64,000 nt of DNA from an uncultured Mailhella sp. (GTDB lineage: Bacteria > Desulfobacterota > Desulfovibrionia > Desulfovibrionales > Desulfovibrionaceae), in assembly GCF_944324995.1 (NCBI RefSeq), contig NZ_CALUYL010000011.1, positions 16,032 through 80,031 on the forward strand, in the 5' to 3' direction. Under the pieces are notes generated by a model. It searched no databases and had not been told where the DNA came from. It saw only the letters and a list, made by a program, of their open reading frames with translations. Both the position numbers and the translations under genes were made by a program. Below are positions 25,785 through 33,793 of this stretch, piece by piece; the stretch's first letter is position 1; every line of letters begins with the position of its first letter.

Positions 25785-26671
25785 TCTTTTTCTCCCATGA
25801 AGTAGTCAAGCAGGCCTCCCAGCTTGTCCACGCCGCAGGAAACCGCAGGCGCAAGCAGGGCCGCGGCCGCCTTCCCCGCTTTTGTCGGCACGCCGATTGG
25901 AGCCGTCAGCATATCGACGGGATCAAAAAGCGGCGTTTCCAGACCCGGCTCCGTGTTCACATATCCCGGAGCATCGGCAGGCCATAAGGCCAGCCCTGCA
26001 CCTGTACCCGCGCCCGCTATGGCGGGTGCTTGCAGCTTGAGCTTTTTTAACTGTTCCTGTAAGGTATGTTCAAAAGGGGTGCTGACAGCAGAAATGGGAC
26101 CGCTGCCAACCTGCACCGCAGGCATCTTCATCAGTGAAGGTGAGAATATGGAGGAGTTCGGCCCGCCCTCCCAGTACCCTCTTTTCTTCAACAAATTCTC
26201 CACCTTTGAGGTTTTCGGATCGTACATGGTAACGGTTTGAAAACCTTTTTTGTATGGCAAAATAGGCATATACCATGACCTATCCTGCTTGCCCGCAGGA
26301 TTCCACAACGCCTCTTTTGCTATCGGATTTTTTCCAAGAACATTTGGAATAAGTACCGTATCCGGTGAATCGTAAATCCCCCGATATCCTTCAGCTATCT
26401 GTTCCGACGTCCAATTATCTTTCTTAACACGCTGGATAAGCCCATGATTATTGAAATAGCCATAGTTTCCGCCATATTCGGCCGAATTTTTCAAAGCAGT
26501 TGCCGCATTCGGACTTTCCAGTGTTCCTGCTTTGCTTCCTCCATATTTTCGGCCTGCAATGGCCTTTTTTACTACGTCCAGAATATCCGGTCTTACTGCG
26601 CCTTCCGCATCATCCGGCTGTGAAGAAGCGGCAATAAGCCCCAGCAGGCCGCCGAGCGCCTTCCTATCCAT
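25781..26671 (-). CDS. Candidate virion-delivered effector between portal and scaffold genes, 296 aa
   Basis: The start at 26671 (MDRKALGGLLGLIAASS) gives TGATG with the portal stop and suitable spacing to AGGGGG. Residues 4-13 carry the GGLLG motif, followed by PDDAEGAV as in the array effector. The central domain (about 40-190; NYGYFNNHGLIQRV, DNWTSEQIAEGYRGIY, FQTVTMYDPKTSKVENLLKKRGYWEGG) is unidentified and markedly AT-richer than the flanking genes (about 26180-26640), which suggests recent acquisition. The C-terminus (PGYVNTEPGLETPLFDPVDM … KLGGLLDYFMG) matches the remnant at 16106-16440. Part of the same domain reappears truncated in the mosaic pseudogene at 13559-15346. Toxin or effector function is inferred. 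Confidence 0.6.
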   Translation of the reverse strand: MDRKALGGLLGLIAASSQPDDAEGAVRPDILDVVKKAIAGRKYGGSKAGTLESPNAATALKNSAEYGGNYGYFNNHGLIQRVKKDNWTSEQIAEGYRGIYDSPDTVLIPNVLGKNPIAKEALWNPAGKQDRSWYMPILPYKKGFQTVTMYDPKTSKVENLLKKRGYWEGGPNSSIFSPSLMKMPAVQVGSGPISAVSTPFEHTLQEQLKKLKLQAPAIAGAGTGAGLALWPADAPGYVNTEPGLETPLFDPVDMLTAPIGVPTKAGKAAAALLAPAVSCGVDKLGGLLDYFMGEKE

Positions 26672-28746
26672 CACCATCCCCCTACGCCCTTGATCTTCGT
26701 GAGCCCGCTGCCCTTCTCGCCCATCCTGAGGCGCGTCTCATCGAGATCCCTTTCCATGCTCATTCCCATGGCTTTCAGCGCGAGCTCGCCTTCCGTCTTC
26801 TGCCTGGCAAGCGCTATCTTGCTCTGCGTCTCAAAGGCCTTGCGCTGCGCGTCCGTCTGCGCCTTCCACGCGTCGGCCTGCTGTTTGGCCTTCGCCTTCT
26901 GCTCTTCAAGCCTGAGCTTCTGCTCTTCCGGCGACGGCTGCGCGGGCGCGTTCAGCATGGCCTCTTCCGCGCGTCTGGCATCCTCTTCCGTGCCGAAGAA
27001 GCGTTCCGGCGCTTCCAGTCCGGCGGCCTCGCACATTTTGTGACAGGTGTACACCACGTTCGAGAGGCGCACCGGAGAGTTCTTTCCCATCTGCGCGAGA
27101 AACTGCTGCTGTATCTGCAAAATCTGCCGATACGCCGCGAGCAGCTTGCTCCGGTTGCCGGTGCCGAGGCCCACGGCCACGGAAATATCCATGTCGGGAT
27201 CCCACCTGCGCGGATCGAACGCCATGAATCTTCCCTTGAGTCGGAGCTGAATCTCCTTGTCCTGATACCTGTGCAGAAGATGCAGAACATAGCGGCCGAG
27301 CGGCTTGAAAAACGTTTCGGCATAGACGCGGGCAATCAGTTCCAGGCGCTGATTGATCGCCTCCTCCATGATGGACGCCCCCGTGGCCGTGTTCTGGAGC
27401 GCGTCGGCCTGAAGGCTCTGCGTGCGGCTCGATATGCCTGTTCGGCGTTCGATGAGCTCGGAACTCATGCTGAGCCCCTGCAGCGCATCCCCGGCCGCCG
27501 TGGCCACCGGAAGAGGCGTGATGCTCGCATCCCCCTGTATTCTGTGAACGGCCCCGGCCTCGCGGGCGAGCAGACTGTCGTATTCCACATGGCCGCTCAT
27601 GCCCTCGTTGACCACAAGCTCGCCCTGATTGGAAAGCATGAGATTGTCGAGATACTGACGCGTCATTTCCGTGCGCAGATCCTGCAGATCGGTGACGAGG
27701 TCGGCCAGACAGAGCCCCACCGCCTGATGCGGCATGGGCACCGAACAGGCCGCAAACAGCGGAGCGCGGTACAGCGGCCATTCCTCGAACCGCAGCACCC
27801 GGCACGACTCGGCGTCGCCGCAGAACGTGACCTTGACCTTCTCCGCCACGCCGTCGCCGTCCATGTCGAAGTCGAACCACGCCTCATACACCTTGTATTC
27901 CCGCGTGGCGCGGCTCTGACCGTCCCTGTCCGCGCCGTTCGCATCGTTGACGGCGCGCCCGACCTCCGTTTCCGGCATGACGTCGTCGTCTTCGAGCGGC
28001 GGCAGCTCGTCGATGAGAGACTGCGCATAGCCTTCCTTGCGCAGATCCGAAGCCGTCTTCACTTCCCAGTGCGCGATGAAGCGCGCCTTCTCCACGTCCG
28101 CGGCGTCCGAAGAAATCACCACGTTTTCCGAAGGCACGGGATCAATGCGGATATCCCGCGTCTTCACGGTGCGGTGCACGGTGAGGTCATACCGGGGCCC
28201 CAGCGGCGAATCATACCGTTCCACGCGCACCGCGCCCGGCGTTTCCATGTCGAGCGCCGGATCCATGAGCAGCGCCACGGCCTCCTGCTGCGAAAGCCCG
28301 GCGTACTGGAACACGCGCCGCTCCGTCTTTTCCGGGCAGTGAACAAGGCACCAGCCCACGCGCTGATACAATCCGTCGGCGAGCACGTCGTGAACCAGCG
28401 AAAACATGCGCCTGCCGAACACCACCTGATTGACGTACAAGGTGGCGTCCTTGGCCGCCTGTTCCTGCGCGGGCGTGCGCGGATCAAAACGGATGATCTC
28501 GTCGCCGCAGAACACGCGCATGAGGCCGGGCTTGGCCCATTCCACGGTTTCCAGCACGGTGCGGTCCACGTACACGGAAAAGCCGCGACGCGCCCGGTCG
28601 TCGTCCACGGCATAGCCGCAGCCGAGATATCGCCTCTTGAGCATCGAACGCTCATCCGAGAGCCTGGAGCCTTCCGTGCCCATGCACTGCTCCATTTCCC
28701 TCACGATGACGCGGCGAAGCCCGTCCTTTGTCTCTTTTCTGTCCAT
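26671..28746 (-). CDS. Portal protein, 691 aa
   Basis: Large portal-type protein with the start at 28746 (MDRKETKDGLRR) overlapping the terminase stop (TGATG). The core includes 'FCGDEIIRFDPRTP', 'VHRTVKTRDIRIDPVPSENVVIS', 'MPHQAVGLCLADLVTDLQDLRTEM' and 'RTGISSRTQSLQADALQNTATGAS', typical of podovirus portals of the P22/SU10 kind. It ends with a long charged helical tail (about 590-675) rich in K, E, Q and A, the barrel region. Twelve copies would form the DNA channel and docking site for terminase. Length and order (terS-terL-portal) fit. Confidence 0.88.
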   Translation of the reverse strand: MDRKETKDGLRRVIVREMEQCMGTEGSRLSDERSMLKRRYLGCGYAVDDDRARRGFSVYVDRTVLETVEWAKPGLMRVFCGDEIIRFDPRTPAQEQAAKDATLYVNQVVFGRRMFSLVHDVLADGLYQRVGWCLVHCPEKTERRVFQYAGLSQQEAVALLMDPALDMETPGAVRVERYDSPLGPRYDLTVHRTVKTRDIRIDPVPSENVVISSDAADVEKARFIAHWEVKTASDLRKEGYAQSLIDELPPLEDDDVMPETEVGRAVNDANGADRDGQSRATREYKVYEAWFDFDMDGDGVAEKVKVTFCGDAESCRVLRFEEWPLYRAPLFAACSVPMPHQAVGLCLADLVTDLQDLRTEMTRQYLDNLMLSNQGELVVNEGMSGHVEYDSLLAREAGAVHRIQGDASITPLPVATAAGDALQGLSMSSELIERRTGISSRTQSLQADALQNTATGASIMEEAINQRLELIARVYAETFFKPLGRYVLHLLHRYQDKEIQLRLKGRFMAFDPRRWDPDMDISVAVGLGTGNRSKLLAAYRQILQIQQQFLAQMGKNSPVRLSNVVYTCHKMCEAAGLEAPERFFGTEEDARRAEEAMLNAPAQPSPEEQKLRLEEQKAKAKQQADAWKAQTDAQRKAFETQSKIALARQKTEGELALKAMGMSMERDLDETRLRMGEKGSGLTKIKGVGGW

Positions 28747-30002
28747 CAGCACACCCGCAGATGCTTGCGCGGCGGAAGCCTGGCAAAGCCCCGGCCCGCG
28801 ACGTTGTCTATTCCCATGGCCAGATACCGGAAGGCGTCGGCTCCGTGACTTGTCCAGTCGTGCAGCGGCCGGGCGCGGAAGTCCTGCGCCTTTTCATCCC
28901 ATTCCCGCTGATACAGCCGCAGGGCTTCCAGCCCCTGCGCGCAGCGCCGCTCGTCGAACCAGCAGCGCGGCAGCAGCAGGCGGACCGCGTTGATGCCGTC
29001 ATCCACCCGCGTCATCGGCAGCACCCGGCCTCGTATGTTGAGGCGGCGCAGGGTTTCCAGGCGCGTCGTGCCCGTGCCGAGCTCCGAAACGCCCGCATCG
29101 TGGGGCAGAAGGTGCTCGCCGTACACGTACCCCTTGTCCTGCAGCACCTTGACGTAGTGATCCAGCCCGACGCCGGAAGCCTGATAGTAATCAATGATGT
29201 GCGCTTCCCGGCCCACAAGCTGCGCGAACCAGATGGCCGTGGAATCGGAAAAGCCCAGGTCCCACGCCGTCACCACGGGCACGCCCGGCCGATACGGTAC
29301 GTTCGTGATCCGCCCTTCCCGGTCGAGCTGCTCCATGAGCCTGCCGTAATACGCGCCCAGCACCGCGGCGGTGAAGGAACATTCGTATTCCTGCTCGTAT
29401 TCCGCCTCGCTCGTCTCGCGCCGCGCCACGGCAAGATCCTCTTCGCTCAGAATGCCGGTTTCCGAGGCGCGATACATGAGCGCCGCCCATTCCTCACTGT
29501 GCAGACGCGCGTTCTCCCACACCTTCCAGAGCGCGTTCTTGCCCTTCGGCGTGCCCAGAAAAAGCGCCCGGCCGTGCGTGGCCAGAATCATGGGAAGCAC
29601 GATTTCCGACCACATGGAATACGGCATCTGCGCCACTTCATCGAACACCACGTCGCAGAGGTTCAGGCCGCGCAGCGAGTCGGGATTCTCCGCGCCGTAG
29701 AGCCGGATGCGCGCCCCGTTCCGAAAGTCCGCGCGAAGCTCGCCTTCGTTCACCCTGGCCCCGGTCGCCGCGGCAATTTTTTTCAGATAATCCCAGGCCA
29801 CATCCTTCGCCTGCCGGTAGGTGGGCGCAATGTACGCCCCGCGGTACGACTCCCCGCCCGCTGTCGCGTTCCGGCACAGGCGCGACACCGCGAGCACCGT
29901 TTTGCCGAATCGCCTATGACAGATGAGCACCCCGAACCTCCGGGAATCGAGCGTCTCCAGCGCCTTTTCCTGCAAAGGCCTGAGCCTGATGCGCACTTCC
30001 AT
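28746..30002 (-). CDS. Terminase large subunit, 418 aa
   Basis: The ATPase part has Walker A CHRRFGKT (about 29-36) and Walker B LCDVVFDEV (about 115-123). The nuclease part has TAWDLGFSDSTAI and a late HDWTSHGADAFRYLAMG supplying the second acidic cluster of the RNase H-like fold. It is shorter than average but contains all core motifs. The start at 30002 overlaps the small-subunit stop (TGATG); a GTG at 30005 is an alternative. It packages DNA through the portal encoded next. Confidence 0.92.
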   Translation of the reverse strand: MEVRIRLRPLQEKALETLDSRRFGVLICHRRFGKTVLAVSRLCRNATAGGESYRGAYIAPTYRQAKDVAWDYLKKIAAATGARVNEGELRADFRNGARIRLYGAENPDSLRGLNLCDVVFDEVAQMPYSMWSEIVLPMILATHGRALFLGTPKGKNALWKVWENARLHSEEWAALMYRASETGILSEEDLAVARRETSEAEYEQEYECSFTAAVLGAYYGRLMEQLDREGRITNVPYRPGVPVVTAWDLGFSDSTAIWFAQLVGREAHIIDYYQASGVGLDHYVKVLQDKGYVYGEHLLPHDAGVSELGTGTTRLETLRRLNIRGRVLPMTRVDDGINAVRLLLPRCWFDERRCAQGLEALRLYQREWDEKAQDFRARPLHDWTSHGADAFRYLAMGIDNVAGRGFARLPPRKHLRVC

Positions 30003-30388
30003 CACTCGCCCCCGAAGAGCACGACCTTCACATCCTGCTTCACGTCGGCCTGCACCTTGTCGGTGTACAGGCCCGCAGCCTTGCCCCGGCTGATTTCGGC
30101 GCTGACGGCGGCGGAAAGCTTGCCCTGTTCCACGGCAAGGTCGCGCAGACGCCTGAGCGCTTCCAGATGCTCTTCAAGCGAGAGCAGCGCCTGCTGCGCT
30201 TCGGCAAGCTGAAGTTCCCGAATCCGCACCGCCACCTTGCCGGTGTTTATCAGCGCCGTCGCCTTTATCCGAATGGTTCCCGGATTGATCTTTTCAACGT
30301 CATAGGCGCGACGGTAGGCTTCCGCAGCGTTCCCGCACGTCACGTACTCGGTGCAGAACTTTTCCTGCTTTGCCGTCAGTTTCGCCAT
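30002..30388 (-). CDS. Terminase small subunit, 128 aa
   Basis: The N-terminal 'LTAKQEKFCTEYVTCGNAAEAYRRAY' is the helix-turn-helix opening of the Terminase_2 small-subunit family. An oligomerisation helix (LQLAEAQQALLSLEEHLEALRRL) follows. The start at 30388 uses AGGTG and lies 1 bp from the upstream stop. It recognises the packaging site and is coupled to the large subunit. Confidence 0.88.
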   Translation of the reverse strand: MAKLTAKQEKFCTEYVTCGNAAEAYRRAYDVEKINPGTIRIKATALINTGKVAVRIRELQLAEAQQALLSLEEHLEALRRLRDLAVEQGKLSAAVSAEISRGKAAGLYTDKVQADVKQDVKVVLFGGE

Positions 30389-30389
30389 G

Positions 30390-30854
30390 TCACCTTTTCT
30401 CCTCCGCACACTCGTCTTCCCGGAACGGGCACTGCGCCGCGTGCTTCTTCCGCGTTTCCGGGTCCATGGTTCTTCGTATGTCGTTGATGTCGTCCGGGTT
30501 CATGAGATCCACCACGGAAAGGCCGAGCTTGCGCAGAATCCACTGCTTCACCGTTTCCCCGCCTATCCCGGCCAGAATGACGGCCACGGCCACCTGCATT
30601 TCCGGCGTCGCGTCGGGAACGGCAAGCGGCAGAAGAAGAACGCAGCCGACGGCAAGGGACGTCGTCAGCACGGCGTTGAGCAAAACCGTGGCGACCTGCT
30701 GCGCGCATGTTCTCTGCTTGTAGCCGCGCCTAAGCTGCCTGACGGCGGAAGCCATGGCCACACCGCCCGCAAGCAGCACCAGCGGCCAGGTGCCCTTCAC
30801 CACGCCGATGTATTCCGCCGCATGTTCGGCGCCGTCTCTGCCCAGATCGTTCAC
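30390..30854 (-). CDS. Membrane protein of the lysis cassette, 154 aa
   Basis: Has three to four hydrophobic segments (about 20-36, 60-78, 85-100) and a Cys-containing hydrophilic C-terminus (CPFREDECAEEKR). It overlaps the holin gene by 4 bp (ATGA) and lies 1 bp before terminase. Position and topology suggest a second holin or antiholin. No family was recognised. Confidence 0.6.
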   Translation of the reverse strand: MNDLGRDGAEHAAEYIGVVKGTWPLVLLAGGVAMASAVRQLRRGYKQRTCAQQVATVLLNAVLTTSLAVGCVLLLPLAVPDATPEMQVAVAVILAGIGGETVKQWILRKLGLSVVDLMNPDDINDIRRTMDPETRKKHAAQCPFREDECAEEKR

Positions 30855-31243
30855 CGAGTCTTCCTTGTCTTTTCAAAGGTTCTCAGGCCGGAGAGGCCCA
30901 GCATGCCCGCCATGAGCTCCCACAGGTTGTCGGATATGAGGGAAGGAAACACCGGCACGCCCGGATACCAGCCGGAAAGCCAGACCATGACGGGACGCAG
31001 CACGAAGTCGGAAAAAATGGCCAGCGCGCACACCCAGCCGATGGCCGGCCGCCACCCCGCCACAAAAAGCGATTCGTGGGCGGCCTCGGCCTTGTTCACG
31101 TCAAGCTGCGCCATGACCTGCGCCTGCGCGTTGTCCGCCTGCTTGAGCAGCAGTTCCGCCTCGCGCTTCCTGTCCCCGTCGAAAACGTCGAGCGCCGAGC
31201 CCAGCAGCTCGGCGGCTGCGCCTATCCATCCCACGGCGCTCAT
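30851..31243 (-). CDS. Holin-like protein (3TM type), 130 aa
   Basis: The start at 31243 (MSAVGWIGAAAELLGSALD) forms ATGA with the lysozyme stop and has a strong AGGAGGG. It comprises an amphipathic N-terminus, a charged helical region (REAELLLKQADNAQAQVMAQ) and then two or three membrane segments (VAGWRPAIGWVCALAIFSDFV…). It matches the '3TM holin' type known from gene-transfer agents and phages, in which the WRPAIGW-like segment is conserved. It works with the adjacent lysozyme. Confidence 0.82.
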   Translation of the reverse strand: MSAVGWIGAAAELLGSALDVFDGDRKREAELLLKQADNAQAQVMAQLDVNKAEAAHESLFVAGWRPAIGWVCALAIFSDFVLRPVMVWLSGWYPGVPVFPSLISDNLWELMAGMLGLSGLRTFEKTRKTR

Positions 31244-31707
31244 GCCCCCTCCTGCCATGCTCCGGTCTTCATCTGGGCTGCAAGCTCAAGAGCCCGGCCC
31301 TTCACGTCGCTCTTCCACTTCGAGTCCAGCATTTCTTCCGACGCGCGGGCGTAGTTCTCCGACTCCAGGGCCGACCACATCTTCCTGAACTTCGCAAGCT
31401 TCGTCAGGCCCAGGTTGAAGCACATGTTGAGAAGCACGGCCTGCCGCGGCTCGGCAAGCCTTCGCCACCAGGGAAAGGCTCCGTCCAGTTCCTGACCGCA
31501 GCTGCGGACGTCGAGTTCCAGCAGCTTCAACGCTTCCATCCTGCTTATCCTGTCGCCCTCCTCGCCGACGTTCGGCACGGGATGCTGATCGAGATTGTGC
31601 CCGTAACCGATGGTCAGGGCTCCGGCCGGACAGCGGTATGCTTCCAGGCGGAGCCCCTCGTGCCTCTTGAGCTGATCCAGAAATCTCGGATGATGTTCGA
31701 TACGCAT
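31240..31707 (-). CDS. Phage lysozyme (GH24, T4/R21 type), 155 aa
   Basis: The start at 31707 gives MRIEHHPRFLDQLKRHEG. The catalytic pattern is Glu17, then Cys26 where many have Asp, then Thr32 in TIGYGHN. An E-(8)-C-(5)-T arrangement is known in active phage lysozymes. The core 'QAVLLNMCFNLG…KFRKMW' is typical of GH24. No N-terminal membrane anchor or signal is present, so release would need the holin. First gene of the operon in transcription order. Confidence 0.92.
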   Translation of the reverse strand: MRIEHHPRFLDQLKRHEGLRLEAYRCPAGALTIGYGHNLDQHPVPNVGEEGDRISRMEALKLLELDVRSCGQELDGAFPWWRRLAEPRQAVLLNMCFNLGLTKLAKFRKMWSALESENYARASEEMLDSKWKSDVKGRALELAAQMKTGAWQEGA

Positions 31708-32090
31708 AAAAAAAACGCCCCCTTTTTCAGAGAGCGTAAAAAGAAAAATCCGCGCGGCACAGCGCTCTGCCATTGCAGCCGAGTCTTTTCCGGCACGGAT
31801 TCCGGCCGGGCGGGCCTGCGTCATGACCTGCGCCCTCCGGCACACGGAAAGACGCGTCCGATGCCCGGCAACCGGGCGTTCCAAAGCCCCGAAGGATGTC
31901 ACGACAAACTTCCCGCAGACTCGCGACAGTCTTCCGGCGGACGCGACGGACGTGACGCCGACCGCGCCTCCCCTCAAGGGGCGCGAAGTCGACGCGGCAC
32001 GACGATGCCGACATGCCTGCAAGGCAAAAGGGGGAGAAAGGAGACGGGAGAAGCCTGCCGGACATCGCGCAGTATGCCCGGGAGAACATG
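31708..32090. other. Intergenic region between phage lysis genes and tRNA-Lys
   Basis: About 380 bp without a supported gene. It must contain the promoter of the phage late operon, but no clear -35/-10 pair or att repeat was seen. Some short frames exist on both strands without ribosome-binding sites. Confidence 0.5.
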
Positions 32091-32130
32091 CAAAAAAAGA
32101 AGGGGCTACGCTTTATCAGCATAACCCCTT
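32091..32130 (-). terminator. Terminator of tRNA-Lys
   Basis: A 12-bp stem with two G-T pairs (32100-32111 / 32119-32130), 7-nt loop, then on the minus strand C and seven T. It ends the tRNA transcript and would also insulate the tRNA from the phage block. Confidence 0.9.
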
Positions 32131-32138
32131 GAAATTCA

Positions 32139-32214
32139 TGGTGGGTCGTGCGCGATTCGAACGCGCGACTCTCTGCTTAAAAGGCAGGTACTCTACCTAC
32201 TGAGTTAACGACCC
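32139..32214 (-). tRNA. tRNA-Lys (anticodon UUU)
   Basis: A 76-nt cloverleaf with CCA encoded (32139-32141). The acceptor pairs GGGTCGT with ACGACCC, the anticodon loop is CTTTTAA, and the T-loop GTTCGAATC is standard. Its 3' end faces the prophage, and tRNA 3' ends are common integration sites; however, no second att copy was found at the far side. Confidence 0.97.
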
Positions 32215-32313
32215 TTCCGGTCGAAAAGACATAGCGCTATCGAGAGCCGGAGTCAAGAGAAAAATATGACGCCGTGCCCAAAAGCGCCCGAACGCGCTCT
32301 CCAGCGGCAAACG

Positions 32314-32703
32314 TCAGTCCACGCGGCGCAAGGTCAGCGGAATGACGTGCAGCGCGCGGGAAATTTCGTCGGTGCTGCCGAGATTCCATTCCCAGGAGCC
32401 GTCCGGCCAGCCCGCGCGACGGGCCAGTTCCGCGGTCACGCCCTTGATGTTGATGACGGGATGCCGCAGAAACACCGCAGGCAGTCCGTGCGTCAGATTG
32501 CAGGCCAGGCACGCGTCGCCGCGCTGATGCAGCTCGAACAGAAAATCGAGCTTCCTGTCCGACCCCGAAAGAAGCGACATGCGGATGTCGTACGCGCCTT
32601 CTTCCGGATCTCCGAACAGCGCCTCGAAAAACTGATCGGTGCGTTCGGGAGGAAAAACCTCGTTCAGGCATTCAGGGGTGAAGATTTCTTCATAGCTCGG
32701 CAT
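32314..32703 (-). CDS. Conserved hypothetical protein, 129 aa
   Basis: The start at 32703 (MPSYEEIFTPECLNEVFP) follows GGAGAGG. The protein is soluble and compact, with DQFFEALFGDPEEGAYDIR and an N-terminal acidic region. Two cysteines in ACLACNLTHG form a CxxC. Proteins of this kind occur in Desulfovibrio genomes without known function. It is monocistronic, between tRNA-Lys and pst genes. Confidence 0.75.
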   Translation of the reverse strand: MPSYEEIFTPECLNEVFPPERTDQFFEALFGDPEEGAYDIRMSLLSGSDRKLDFLFELHQRGDACLACNLTHGLPAVFLRHPVINIKGVTAELARRAGWPDGSWEWNLGSTDEISRALHVIPLTLRRVD

Positions 32704-32998
32704 GGGCCTCTCCTTCAATGTTCAACGTGACGCGCCACACGCGCGTTTCCAGGATACTATCCTCCCGCCGCGCAAACGGCAAGGAGGTTCCGCGGGCGGA
32801 TGCACCGTCTCCGATGCGGATGCCGTGCTCCGCCCCTCCGCTTCCGCCGGGGAGCGGCAATCATCGCGCCGCAGACGCAAACGCCGACGGCTTCGCGCTC
32901 CTCCGCCGCGCCGGACAAGGGGCTCGGCAAACAAAACGCCGCGAGCCCGCACAGAAGCTCTCTTCGTTCCCGCGCCCGGCATCAAGAGCCGCGGCCCG

Positions 32999-33787
32999 CT
33001 AGCCTTCCGAGGCCTCGTCGAGCATGGCTTCCAGATCGGCTTCCGAAAGGCCCGCGGGGTTCTCCACCACGCGCAGCACGCGCCCCCCTTCCATGACCGC
33101 CAGAAACGACGCAAGCCGCAGGCTCTGACGCAGGCCGTGCGACACCATGACCACCGGCAGATTTTCCGAAAGGCCGAGGAGCAGATCTTCCACATGCCGC
33201 GCCGAACGCACGTCCAGCGAGGCCGTCGGCTCGTCGAGCAGCAGCATTTCCGGTTCCAGCGCCAGAGCCCGCGCGAGGCACAGCCGCTGCTGCTGCCCCC
33301 CGGAAAGGCGTTCCGCGCTCATGTCGAGGCGGCCTTCCACCTCGCTCCAGAGATCGGCGCGCACAAGCGCGCTCCGAACGCGGTCGTCGAGCTCCGAACG
33401 CGGACAGTTCATGGTCACGCTGAGCGGCGCGGCAATGTTGCGGTACACGCTTGCCGGAAATACCTGCGGCGTCTGAAACACCATGCCCACGCGCCGCCGA
33501 AGCTGCTCCAGCGGCACGGCGTCCGGCCCGGCGCCGGGAAGCACGTCCACCTCACCCCCGGCAAGGCGAAGCGTCACCCGCCCCGAGGCGCGGCAGCCCG
33601 GCACCTCGTCGTTGAGACGGTTCACCGCCCGAAGAAGCGTGGTCTTGCCCGATCCGGAACGCCCCACCAACACCGCTATGCCGCCCTGCGGCACCGACAA
33701 ATTCACGTCGCAAAGCACGGTGCGATCAAAGAACGACACCGACAGTCCGCCAATTTCCAGCACGGGTTCATGCCGCATCTTGTCCAT
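32999..33787 (-). CDS. pstB: Phosphate ABC transporter ATP-binding protein
   Basis: A 262-residue ABC ATPase with Walker A GRSGSGKT (about 41-48), signature LSGGQQQR, Walker B MLLLDEPTASLD and switch His in MVSHGLRQ. 'AVNRLNDEVPGCRASGRV' is the PstB-type region after Walker A. Last gene of the pstSCAB operon, 6 bp after pstA. No phoU follows. Couples ATP hydrolysis to phosphate import with the membrane proteins encoded upstream. Confidence 0.88.
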   Translation of the reverse strand: MDKMRHEPVLEIGGLSVSFFDRTVLCDVNLSVPQGGIAVLVGRSGSGKTTLLRAVNRLNDEVPGCRASGRVTLRLAGGEVDVLPGAGPDAVPLEQLRRRVGMVFQTPQVFPASVYRNIAAPLSVTMNCPRSELDDRVRSALVRADLWSEVEGRLDMSAERLSGGQQQRLCLARALALEPEMLLLDEPTASLDVRSARHVEDLLLGLSENLPVVMVSHGLRQSLRLASFLAVMEGGRVLRVVENPAGLSEADLEAMLDEASEG

Positions 33788-33793
33788 GAAACG

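Larger units (their letters stand above)
4190..31707 (-). mobile_element. Prophage-like element: structural, packaging and lysis genes only
   Basis: All phage-type genes in this 27.5-kb block lie on the minus strand. In transcription order they are lysozyme, holin, membrane protein, small and large terminase, portal, effector-like protein, small protein, scaffold-like protein, major capsid protein, two short tail fibres with a modification operon, an effector array, head-tail adaptor, virion proteins, stabilisation protein and ejection-like proteins. The terminase-portal-scaffold-capsid set and the stabilisation/adaptor genes suggest a short-tailed (podovirus-like) virion. No integrase, repressor, recombinase, replication or excision gene is visible, and no att repeat was found. 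The lysozyme end lies about 430 bp from the 3' side of tRNA-Lys. It could be a defective prophage, a gene-transfer-agent-like element, or a phage whose early genes lie elsewhere. Confidence 0.85.

Noticed and set aside
32139..32214. Attachment site for the prophage in tRNA-Lys
   Set aside because: No duplicate of the tRNA 3' end was found near 4.1 kb and there is no integrase. The association is only positional.
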